A stretch of DNA of 64,000 nucleotides from Metellina segmentata. Lineage: Eukaryota; Arthropoda; Arachnida; Araneae; Tetragnathidae. The notes beneath the pieces are model-generated. The model made no database searches and had not been told where the DNA came from. It worked only from the letters and a program-made list of their open reading frames with translations. Position 1 is the stretch's first letter; every line of letters starts with the position of its first letter. The translations under genes were made by a program, and so were the position numbers. Shown one piece after another: positions 26,601 to 38,600 of this stretch. The stretch covers positions 75,663,914 to 75,727,913 of the forward strand of contig OX375881.1 in assembly GCA_947359465.1 (NCBI GenBank). The letters run 5' to 3'.

Positions 26601-29600
26601 TAAGTACCGTTGTGATTGAACTCAGACTTTGGAGTGTTGATTTTTTGAGTGTATGTTAACAAAATCACAAACATTACTATTCTAGGCTGTTGTAGCCTGT
26701 TTAGAAATACTGCACTAAGTGGTCATTAAGATAGCAAGAAATTTACCCATTTAATTATGAAAACAGCAATTTGAAAAATCACAATCCAATACATGAGAAG
26801 TCAAGATGGCTTGAAATATATTTGCTAAATATAACTAGAATGGAAATTTAAAAGGTTCTCTATCTAATACAATCACAAAAATACTATCATAAAAGCTTCT
26901 AAGGCTTTTCACCTACTTTCCCTTACTTACATCACTTTTTAATATTTAATACGCTAACCACTTAAAATTTACTCAATGATAAACTCCATACTTAATGAAA
27001 ATATTTATTTTTGTTTTACCCTAAAATTCTTAAAACAGCAAATGTACAATCCATGCCAACATATTGAACTTGCAAACCTTGTAAATTTGATAGTAAAACT
27101 AAAATATGTCGACACATAACACTAAGCATAAATTGTAATTTGTTTCCAATATTTCTTACATTCAACCATATCCACCTGGAGTTATTTCATATGCAAATGA
27201 GAAATTATTTTTTGAATAGAATTTTTGTACAAATTCAATTTTGGAAGCGCAATTATCCTACTAAATAAGGAAACACCATAACATGAAAAGTCGTGGAAGG
27301 TAAAGCGCATACTTGAATTATAAATTATAATGTTCTTTAAGAATTTATCAACTTATTCCTGCTGCGATTAGAAGATATTAAATTTAAAATGTTACTTTCA
27401 TAAATGAAAATAAGAACACATAATACGATATGCAGCTGTTATTTTCTGGCTCGTCAACATGTCAGTTTGACTATTGTTTTTTCCAGGCCTAAAATGTTAA
27501 CTTACAACCGCAATACAAATGGTTACCGCAAATACAAAATAAGAACTGGTGCTAAAAGTTATTGATTATTAACAAATATTATTACCCATTGGCATTGGTC
27601 CCATTGGACCCATAGGTCCACCAGGCATGGGAGGACCGAATCCCATTCCATGCATACCTGGCATTACACCAGGCATAGGAGGCATACCAGACATCATTCC
27701 AGGCATAGATAGAGTTGGCATTCCAGGCATACCCGGTCTGCTCTGATTGCTAGTCTCGGGTTTTGGCTCAGAATCTTCATCTTCAGCATCTTTATCAGCT
27801 ACTCCTATGGATTAAAAATACTTCATATATCAAGTTGATAAACCAATTATATAATTTTCTAAAAATTAGTAATAAAAAACAATTGCTAGGATTTGATATT
27901 CTAGAAAGATAATATTTTGAAACCAACCTGATAGAAAATAAAATTAGTGTTTAGAACACCTTTCACAATTATTTTCATTTATGAAATAAGGAATATATTT
28001 AACAAGTCCCCAAACGTACAATATATCAGTATTAATTGAACCGTGTTGTAGCACCGTGACAAATTATCACATCACCTTTTCAAAGGCAGCATATTACGCT
28101 ATTTTAGATATCAGAGGATAGGATTCAGCTGACTGTACAAAACAACAATCTGAGACGATACATAAACATAGCTGTTGTGTTATTTGGGAGCATTACAAGA
28201 TATCTATTATAAAACTTTTCTCCCTAGTTACATCAGAGTAATAATATAATTTTGAACCCAGAATGTAAAACAGAAGGAGATACAAAGCTTAAACACTCGT
28301 TTCTTTGGCTGGATCACAAGGGGGGCATTATATTGAAAAATAGCATGGCAAACAGGCATCACCAAATGTGTTATATGCACATTTTGGAAAGCAATGAAGG
28401 ATCTTGGTGTATTTCAGCATTCAATGTACTACCATCTTTGAGGAGGAGCCTACTTACAACTTTTTGGAAAATGCATACCACAACTATTTGATTCCTCACA
28501 GGAATTAATATTTTCCAGAAATTCATTAATGCAAATACAGAACTCAAGTTAAAAGCAGATTAAATTGAAGTTTGTAAACACATTCAAACAACTAAGAGGA
28601 CCTCTAATCATGAAATTGTCCTCCAAGTGGACCTTTACAACCAGTTTCAGGCCACTGTATTTGGCAATCCTATTTCCAAATGAAAATCTCTTTTAAAAGG
28701 GATTCAAAGATAGTACAGTACAAAGTCCGGAATCCTCTGGACCTCAGACTTTTCCAGATTTTAGATCATTTCCAGTTTTTTACATCTGGAACACGTTTGC
28801 AATACTAAAATAGCAGAAATATAAATAGGCATAATTTTTGCAGGAAAAATAAATTTAAGACAATGCAACAAATTTTACTGGCATAAATCTTCTAATTTTT
28901 TCTGTGTGGTATTTACTATGAACATGTCAATTCTTTTGCATTTTTTAATGAATTTGGTCCAGGTTGAACGCTTTGTTCTTAAAAAATTGTAGATAGAAAA
29001 AAAGACGTTGATTAGATATTGACGATTGACCCTCTTAGAAGTAGCAGCAGCTCACCCCCATTGGGTGGTCTTTCACAAGCAGCCATGAGTTCCTCCTTGT
29101 AGTGCAGAAGGCCGAAAGGTCAATGATCGGGCATTATAAAAATCGTGTTCTTACCCGTGCTCTGCATGTACCTTTTATAAACATGCAGTGTTTTTTCCCA
29201 CCAGTATTTTTTTTAAAAATTTACTTAGCACATTTTAACATTACATTTCCTAGTAGGCTAATGATTCTTGAAACAAATGAAATCTGGGCACTGAATAAAA
29301 TATAGCTTATACAGGGCTCCTAACAGGTTTAAAGGTCTAAAAAGGTGACAAAAGTGACCAACCAAGCAGAAAAAAGTGACTCATCGAGCAAAAAAAAAAA
29401 GTGACAAATAACCATGTCAAATTTATTCAAGTAGAAAGATAGAAAATAAAAAGAACCTCCCCTATCCTTTCTTTGGAAGGATATTTTTTTTTCTTTCTTC
29501 ATTTAAAAAGTACTACATTTTAAAATATTAACACAAAAATAAAAAAATCATAATGATGATTTTTTAATTAGTTCATTTTTGACACAGCTTCAAGAATTTC

Positions 29601-32600
29601 TTCCCTTTCTTTGAAAGATTATGTCTCATTTTTTGTTGTTGAAAACTCTCAAATTAATTTTGTCTTTTTCTTTTCAACAGAAGAATGTGCATTTTTTAAG
29701 GTCTGTCTTTGCTGACCAGCATCATGAGATTTTTGCCGCTCCTTCAATCATTGCCTGAGCAAGTGCTGCTTCCTTAAAAACTTTATTTTTATTGCCTTCT
29801 TGAGCCTATCATTGGCTTTCTTTGATAATTTTGAAGCACTGTCCAATTTTAAGTTTTCATTCGTCTTCTTCCATCCCCTTTCTTTTCTTTGCCAGCTGCT
29901 TAAAATTTTTTTCTCTGCTTCCAGTCTACCTTTTTCTTTCCTGTCCTTCTCTAATTTTTCTTGTGCCTCATGTTTTATATCTTACTAGAGGGCTCCTCCC
30001 CCTGCTTGCCAACCCCAGGGGATTGCTACGCAATCCCATTTGGTTTGCTTCGCAAACCAACATTACTTTCGCAGTGCATCTCCTGGACAGCGAAACTATC
30101 TGAATAATTCATATAATCCTGATTTGACATTCCGGTCCATGAAGTCACAGCGAGGGCTTTGCCCTCTGCTCACAGACCCCCGGGGATTGCTACGTAATCC
30201 CGGGGTTACTTACGCAAGTCTATTCACTCTTTATTACTTTAACACTTAATGCACCCTGAACTAATAGCCGCATCAGTAAAAAATCTTCTGCATCTTGCTC
30301 CCTGTACAGCTTTTAGTAAACCGTGTTAATCTCCTAACTTCACGATTTGTACTTCGTACTTTTTCCGTAACCCGTCTGAGAATAAAGTGAAAAGAGCGAG
30401 CATTTTTCCTCGCCAAATAAAAATAAATCGTTTTTATGCCAATTGTTGCAATGATAAATTTGATATCTGGCAATCTCGATAGTCACAACCACACCGATAG
30501 ATACAACCCACAACTGCGTGCAAAACCTGCTATGCGAACTAAAAAATACAAAATTTGTGTGACTAACTTTTAATTGCATCGATTTTATTTATTAACCAAT
30601 TTAAAAAATAATTATACCATAAGGAAGTGTAATGTAATGCATTCAGTGATGTTCTCAAATTTAAAATAACAGAACTAAGCTGTAGATATGACAGTTTTAA
30701 CAAAAAATAGCGAAAATATCCAAAGATTCCGAATTTTGTATGACCAACTTTTGATCGCAGCAAATTTAATTATTAACCAATTTCAAAAATAATTGTACCG
30801 TAAGAAAGAGTACATTCTGAGGTATACTGAGATATTTTAAAAATTAAAATGTAATAGTAATAAGATATAGATACGGCAGTTTTAAAAAAAAATAACAAAA
30901 ATGTCACGATTTTCCCCGAATTTCAAAAAAATATTATCAAGAACCAAATTGAAATTTCTAAAAAAACTCATCAAGCTGCGAAAATTGATGTTAAGAGGAA
31001 CTCTTTAAAAAAGAAGTCTGAAAATTTGTATGTGTTTTGCTCACTCGCGGAAGAAATTTCGCCTTTTCAATTTTGACACTTAATAAACCCTAAACTAATA
31101 GCCGTATCGGAAAAAAATCTTAATAATTGTCCAGGGAATATGATGAAGAACAAACTATGTTAATTTGTCTTTTTCTGACCAGTACTTTCTCAGGAAACCG
31201 TCTAAGAATCGAGCTAAACAATACAGTTTTCCTTCCTGCGGCGGCTGTAACTTTTTTTAATATAGAGAGAGATAAATAGGCATTGTAGGCTTCATATGCA
31301 ACCCTTCCCATATCCATTAGCCTTGATGTGATTGGTACCAAATAAGGTTGATTGTCGAAATTTGGCAAGCTACTTTTAACTGTCATCAATGACTTGAGTT
31401 GAATATTGAGTGTGCGTTCTGACATTGATGCTGTCTCCTGTCAAAGCTCTTCCTGAGGCTGAGAAGCCACATTTAATGTCAGCTCTACCATGAGAAAGTG
31501 ACAGAGTAGCCTTCACTAGCTTCGACACAACTGGGTGTTTAGGATCCACACCACTAATGTCTTGCAGTCTGAAGAACTGGTTCCAGTAAACATCAATAGG
31601 CTTCATTTTAGATCCTTCTTCCTCAAATTCTTTTTGGAGTAATTTCCACTCATCCAGTAGTATGTCTGTCGGGACATCCCATGGAATTGCTCTTACAACT
31701 TCTAATACTTGTCGCACACTCTCACCACTGAGTCTCTCAAGAGGATCAAGACAAAACAAACTTTTAAGTTGAGATGAACTGAAGGAGGACTTTTTCAAAA
31801 GATATTTAACACTGGCAATGTAATGCTTCTGAACCTTTAGAAAAAAGAAATTAATTTCCTTCTCTTTCACATTCTGAAGCACTCTAGAAATTTTATCTCT
31901 AATAACAATATCAGCCAGAGGCAACAGTTTCTGAGGACATATATCTTCCGATTTAGCCATTTTCAAATCTCGAATGAATTCCTCTTTGTAGATCCTACCC
32001 AAAATTGTTCTTGTCAACAATTCAAGTTGAGAATGAAGGGTTAAGTTTTATAGGTTCCTTTTTCTGAAGAAATTCGGTCACATGATTAAATATACTTGCA
32101 CTTGATACGGCAAATATCACTTCAGCCTTCATAGTTTCTCTTCTAAGTAAATGAACAATTTTTTTTGTAGCCTGGTCTTTGTATCATGTTTGGCTTCTTT
32201 ATTGGAATGTAGTCAAGGAAATACTTTAGCACTGCAATCTAATGTTCAAGCAACCTTTCAGCAGCTGGCTTTAGGCTTAGCCACCTGCTTGAACAATGCT
32301 TAATGAAATGGTTTCAAGTCTTCTTGAATTTGCTTGTATGTTGACCAACGCTTAGGCCACTAATTTAAAAAAATGTGAATAGCGAAAACTATTTCAGACA
32401 CAACTTTCCCCAACTCTTTTAGACCTTTAAGAAAAGCATTTTGTATTGTGTGAATATTACATGTCTCAATGTTAATTAGTTCTTGTTTTTTCGGGTAGAA
32501 AGTAATGAGTCATTAATCTTTTTAAAAACTGACTTTCACTAAAAAAAACCTCAAGAATTTGTAATAATCAACTTCTATGATAACAGAGAATGATTTTCAA

Positions 32601-35600
32601 GACGTTCGCAACGCTCCTTTAATATTTAACTCTCTGGATACAGAGATGGCCGAAATTTTTGCAATCTCTGGTTACAGAGGGGTTTGGAATCTTTCAGATC
32701 TCAAGCTCCTGAAGAAACGGCTAAAGTTTATTAAGATTTCCATGTCCTCATTTCTGTGCCACAAAGAGAGCAGCGCGTGAATAGCCTCCATTCCGTAGAC
32801 AGGAATGTTGGGGTTCTCGATGGGGAGCTTCGAGCGCTTAGAATGTGTGATAGGTTGATGATCTATCCCCATAAAAACTTTGCCGAAGACATCTTTAAGT
32901 GTAAATTATCATACATATTGAAGATTCCACCGTCCTTTCACAGTTTACCCCGACGTATCTATACCTCCTAGACATAATCAGACCCACTATAGAAACTGCA
33001 ACATGTGATGACAAAGGTATTAAACACATTACCTCTCCTCCTGGGTTAACGTTGAGTTAATATCAGCTTGATCCGTCCGGTCTCTTGACCTCTCCATTCT
33101 CGTCTTATTCCAGAATCCAAAAATAAAACTGGTCTGTTGAGACTGCCCTCAGATCTGTGTATGGAGGATGTGACCACTGGCATAGATCACCATTTACAAG
33201 CTGTCAGCGTCTGACCTCCTAGAGGGTTACTCCTATTGTTCGCCCCTGTCGACCGGTGATATTTATCTAGCGCCTAATGATACACCACATAATACTATGA
33301 AAGGAAAACGTTAGTCGTAAATGCCACTCAAGTTAGGTAATGAGATAAGAGGGGTCGGACATGCAGATGGCCCTGCTTCCCCTAAACTTCGGCGCTTCGT
33401 TTTACTGATAGCCTTTTCCTGTGGGAAAATTTCCAGAACTTGCTGCTAATACACCGCGGGCAACATGAATTATCCTTTTATAATTGAAATGGTACGCTTT
33501 TGAATCCATTCTTGCAGTGGAATGTAGCACGCATTTCGAAATTGAATTTGTACAAACCCTGTTTTTTTTTTATAGAAAATGATTTTTTTTTTAAAGAAAA
33601 TGATTTTTTTTTACTATGCACCCAAATTTTTTTTTCTTCAAATAAAATTTAAGAACTTAAAACCCATGAAAAGGTGACAAAAAATAAAAAGATGACAGGC
33701 TAAGAGCCATGCTTATATCAAAATGTTAAGACAAATATACCTCGATACCCACTTCGCTTTTGTCTGTCATGATCTTCTACATCTTTACGAGGAATACCTT
33801 CCATGCCATAGACTTCAATTTCAGTATTATCTCTGCCTCCCACTGCATTAGGAATTACATCAATGCGTTCTTTATGAACCTGGAGAAAAAATTTTGCTCA
33901 AAATTAGTCAGACACAGGTCAAATATCAAATCAATATTTTATCCATATGTACCTGCTAGCTGACTTTCATATTTATAAGTGTGGAATCAGATGTTTAGTT
34001 TGATCAATAAATTATTTCAGACTGTTAATAAATTCAAAATTATGTTGCAAAGCACTGCTCTCTGATGTTGAACACTTAAAAAACTCAAGTTTACAGGTAA
34101 ATAAAATCAGATAAATTGCTAATGTACAATAAGTCATTAGAAATTCTCACATAACATTTCAAACAGTTTTACATAGTAAAATCTTAAAAAAATAAGACTT
34201 TCCCTTCTTGGGGAGGGAAATTATTGTAAGGAATTACAACAAAGATTCTTTCAAAGCAGTAAACCTTTCTTGAATATATAACAAACTGATTTTCATCTTA
34301 AACATAAATTATCCATGCTTACGCAAGCTCTGCATACCTTATTCCTGATCATAATCAGTACAATCATAATGTAGAGATACCAACCTCTGGTTTGAAGGTT
34401 CAAGAATACATTAAGTGACTTTTAGTAATGTGTTTGGTAATAGTGCATAAAACATTTTTTATAAATGTGACATTTTAATTAAGATTAAGGGAACAAGGTA
34501 ACTATTGGGCTGCTTGTCAATTGATAGCCTAGAGGCCTGGGATTGGTAAAGGATAAGAAAAATGATCCCAGCTTAATTAACTTAAGCACAACTTGAAATA
34601 TTTCATTTTTCGAGCTATCTAGTTCTTGCATTCAGGTGACATATGCTACAAAAACTTATTTTTTAAAATATTGGATCAGAATAATACACAACACAATTAC
34701 TGTGCAGATAAACTGAGCAAGGACTATTACAACAGACTATTTAAACACCACCAGTAAACAGTATATATATAAAGCTTACCACAACACTATAAAATATGTT
34801 TTTCACTTACTTGCATACAATGAATTGCTAAACCTGGTCCAGTAAACAATTTTTTATTGCAGGAGTAACACTTGAAGTGCTTTGCTTTTTGGTGCTGGAT
34901 AAGAATTTTTTCATCATCAAATTCCCTGTTGCAGTACCTTCATATGTTAAGGAATATAAAGGCACACAGCATAGATACTTACAAATGAAAAAAATATATA
35001 TAATAATAAATACATTTACATAAATTCTAATAAAATATAGTTAAAAATACATATACACAAATTTTTATATGTTACGGAAATAAGAATACCAGTGAAAAAT
35101 TGTTTCCCAAATATGTTGATTAACATGTTCTACAGAGCAACATATCAAATTTTAAATGTTAATCCTTAACTGTACCCCACTATGAACACATGTTATTCAC
35201 ATACCAAGAAAATCTTTAATATTAGGTATAATTTACTATTTTGAGGTTAGGGAGCCTGAAGGTGAGCAAATCAGAACAAAATGGTAAATTTTATGAAATG
35301 TTTGTAATTTTAATAACCACACAAACACAGAAAATCAGATTTTGAGAAGGTTTTTGTTAACATTATTATAACAGGGGAAACGGTGGAGTGGTAGAATTCG
35401 TTACGTAAGTCGGCAAAGCAAATTTTTTCGCCAAATCAAGATACTGGCCAATTTAAGCGATTCCAAGATGGCCACCATGTAGTGAAATCCACATTGTGAA
35501 CCTTCACATACATTATGTAAATGGGAATAAATTAAAAAAAAAAACAGAAAAAAAAAAACCTTTTTAATACAATGCAACAAATTTTACTTGCAAATCTAAA

Positions 35601-38600
35601 TTTTTCTGTGTAGTATTTACTCTGAATATGTACGTTATTTTGTGTTGCTTCCGCAAGTAAATTCAGGTTTAACTCATTAAAAAAAAAAAAATGTTGGAAA
35701 GCCGGTTAGCGAAACATCCATATTATTAACAATTCCAGATTTGGGATTTTGTACTCTATATCGAATTAAAAATTAGGAATTTTTTTGTAGATAAGTCGGT
35801 TCTTTTCTGGGATCCTGATAATCCACCAAATATTTTTCAATGTGAGAAAAATCAATGGAGGTTTGTTCCATCAATAATTGAGATGTAATTTCATTTTAGA
35901 ATACTTCTAGCAATTTACTTAGGATTATGCGGGCAACTTGTTGGGGATATTCATGGTCAGAGATGAAGATATGGAATTGAAAATGAGGATTTTTTGTAAC
36001 CATGGGGCCAGGAGAAATATTTTTGTACATAAGTCACAGCGTATAACACACAAGGTTTCAATGCGTATAAACCACTACACTGGGAGGAATTTCTAAGCCA
36101 CAGTGTATAACATGTGACCCCTGCCTGCCAGCGAGAACCTTTCACCAATGGTTTCTATGCATGTAAACGAGTGTACAGGGAGGAATTATTTTGTAGATAA
36201 GTCAGTATATAACACGCGACACATGCCTGCCTACGAGACATCACTGTTGGCTTCCATATGTATAAACCATTCCACTGGGAGGAAATTTTTTTTGTAGACA
36301 AGTTACAGCATATAACGTAAGGCTCCCACCTGCCAGGGAGACAAAATCACCATTGGCTTCCATGCGTATAACCACTTTTTTGTTCCTCCACGTTGTACAT
36401 TTTGCGAATTTCCTACACAAAGACCATCCATGTGTTTTTAATATAAATTACTGAAATATAGCTTTACAGGTTTAAAATGTATACCATCAACAAACATTTT
36501 TGCAAAAAAATAAAAATTAATACAATTAGTTATACTGTAAAAAGTTCAGAATCCAGATGTTTTGCTAACCAGCGTTTCTTTTCTTAATTTTTTACAAATT
36601 AAGGAGTTGGACCAGGATTTAATTGATGAAACAATGCATAAAAAATGTACATGTTTAGAGTAAATACCATACTTAAAAATTAAAGGATTTGCAATTAAAA
36701 TTTGTTCCATTGTATTAATTTTTTTTTCGTTAAAAAAAAATTAATCCTATTTATATATTTTATTTTTTGATTGCAGACGCAAAATTCGCAAGAGGTAACC
36801 AACCCTATTAAAGCAAAATAAAAGTGCAACTTACTTGAAGGAAACAGCAAAGAAATACCGGAGCAACATAATCGAATGGATGGATCAACCACAGACACAA
36901 CTAATGTAAAAAAAATGGCAAAAATACGAAGGGTTGGCTTAAAAATGTTAAAAATGGATGAAAATGTGTAAACTCCCAAAAACTAGAAGGTTACCACATT
37001 TTGCTATAAATTACCATAAGTTCTAACATATTGGATACTACATACCACCCCCAATTTACTTTGCAATCAAGCAGTATGATTTTGAAATGTCATTTAATTA
37101 CTAGTTATAAAAATTTCAATTTGAAATGTTGTTATTTTCACTAAATCTTTGTTTCAATGAAAAAAAAAAGGGGGGGATGTCGCAACCTGGGCATGTTTGA
37201 TAACCTTGATATTTACATCCAGATTTAAGGCAACCCTATTGCAAAGGTCGGATTTCACCATTTCACTGGTTTTTTTTGCTCTGTGCTTGCATTTGTGGGA
37301 TTGTTGTTCCGTTGGATTTCCACAATTTTTTCAAGTTCCACATTTTTATATATAATTATTTGAGTTTTAATCACAAATTAAATTAAGTAATTATTGTTTG
37401 TGATTATAGATTTTTATCAGCCACTCACTACCCTTGATCAGGTATGGCAATGGATGGTTTGACTGAACATTTAAATTCATATTTTATTGGGGAAATGTAT
37501 GATAAATCTAGTGAATCCTGAGAGCTTCAAAGTGACTGAATGGTGCCAAAAAGTTGGCCTGATAGCAAAAAGTGTTACATGTCCAGATGTGTGAGAATTT
37601 TTTACCTTTTTCTGCATTCCTCATTTTTACTTCCATCCATGCAAAGGTTCACTGTGTGGATTTTGTTTACACAGCAGAAATTTTGCTTAAAATTATTCTC
37701 TACTTTTTATTCCTAATTTTCACTTTCATTTATAACTAATAAAATCGCCAAGATGGCCGCCATCTTCATTTGGCGACAAATGATGTCCCAGATACTACAT
37801 CTGTACCAAAAGAAATATTAAAAGACACTTACAAGATTAAATGATATTAGTTAGTATAATTTCGAACTACACATGTTTACGTCAATGATGATTTTCATGT
37901 ATCAACAAAATATTGTTAAAATGTGTTGCTTGTTCTTTGAATTAAATAAAAATTGCTTCTTTCAAAATACAAAATTTCGTTATGAAAATAGATTGAAATT
38001 GGCCAATGTTTCCATCGTAAATATATAAATTATACTACGTGTTGGTGGTTTTTCGACCTTGGCAAACACTTGCCTTGAATATTAATGACATGAAAAATGT
38101 ATCAGGTGCAACAAAAGTGATTTTGTATGAATATAAACACATCATTGGTAAACAGTGTTAAAATTTTGAAGGATTCTAATTCTTACTAAGGATCTTATAA
38201 CGGTTATTCATTGGAAATATTTTTATAATATAGTGTAGACATCTAATGAATCAGTATGCAAAAATAAAAAATGTATTTCTGAATTTGAGACCAATAAAAG
38301 TTTAGGGAAAAGTGAAGGCTTTTTTCGAATTTACGTACAGTATTCATTTCCATGCATACTTTCCAAAACAAACTTCGAAGAAGCCACGAATCATTTCTAA
38401 CTTTGTGCACATTTGCATAATTCACAAAAAAATATTGATTCTGTGAAATCCGTTTTGCTAAAAGCTCACAATTTTCAGAAAACAATCAAACCTTATTTGC
38501 AAATGGAGTTTTGTGCATAGTGTATTTGTGAGGGAAATGAAATGCAATACATGATATGAACGAGTAGTAAAATTTAAAGTGAAAAATTTTGTCAACGACA

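Larger units (their letters stand above)
29312..33711 (-). mobile_element. 4.4-kb DNA transposon in ZNF207 intron 3
   Basis: Left end CAGGGCTCCTAACAGG and right end, reverse-complemented, CATGGCTCTTAGCC are imperfect inverted repeats, both followed inward by GGTGACAAAA-type sequence. CTTATA flanks both ends (29306-29311 and 33712-33717). It encloses a transposase-like pseudogene on the minus strand. Helitron-like sequence is inserted near 29985-30230. Its right end is 29 bases from the ZNF207 exon 3 donor. Confidence 0.7.

Noticed and set aside
28252..28491. 79-codon plus-strand ORF as a gene
   Set aside because: No domain recognised, antisense to ZNF207 in an intron and not conserved in any visible way.
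36695..36979. 94-codon minus-strand ORF
   Set aside because: Starts inside a repeat fragment and has hydrophobic AT-driven composition; no homology recognised.
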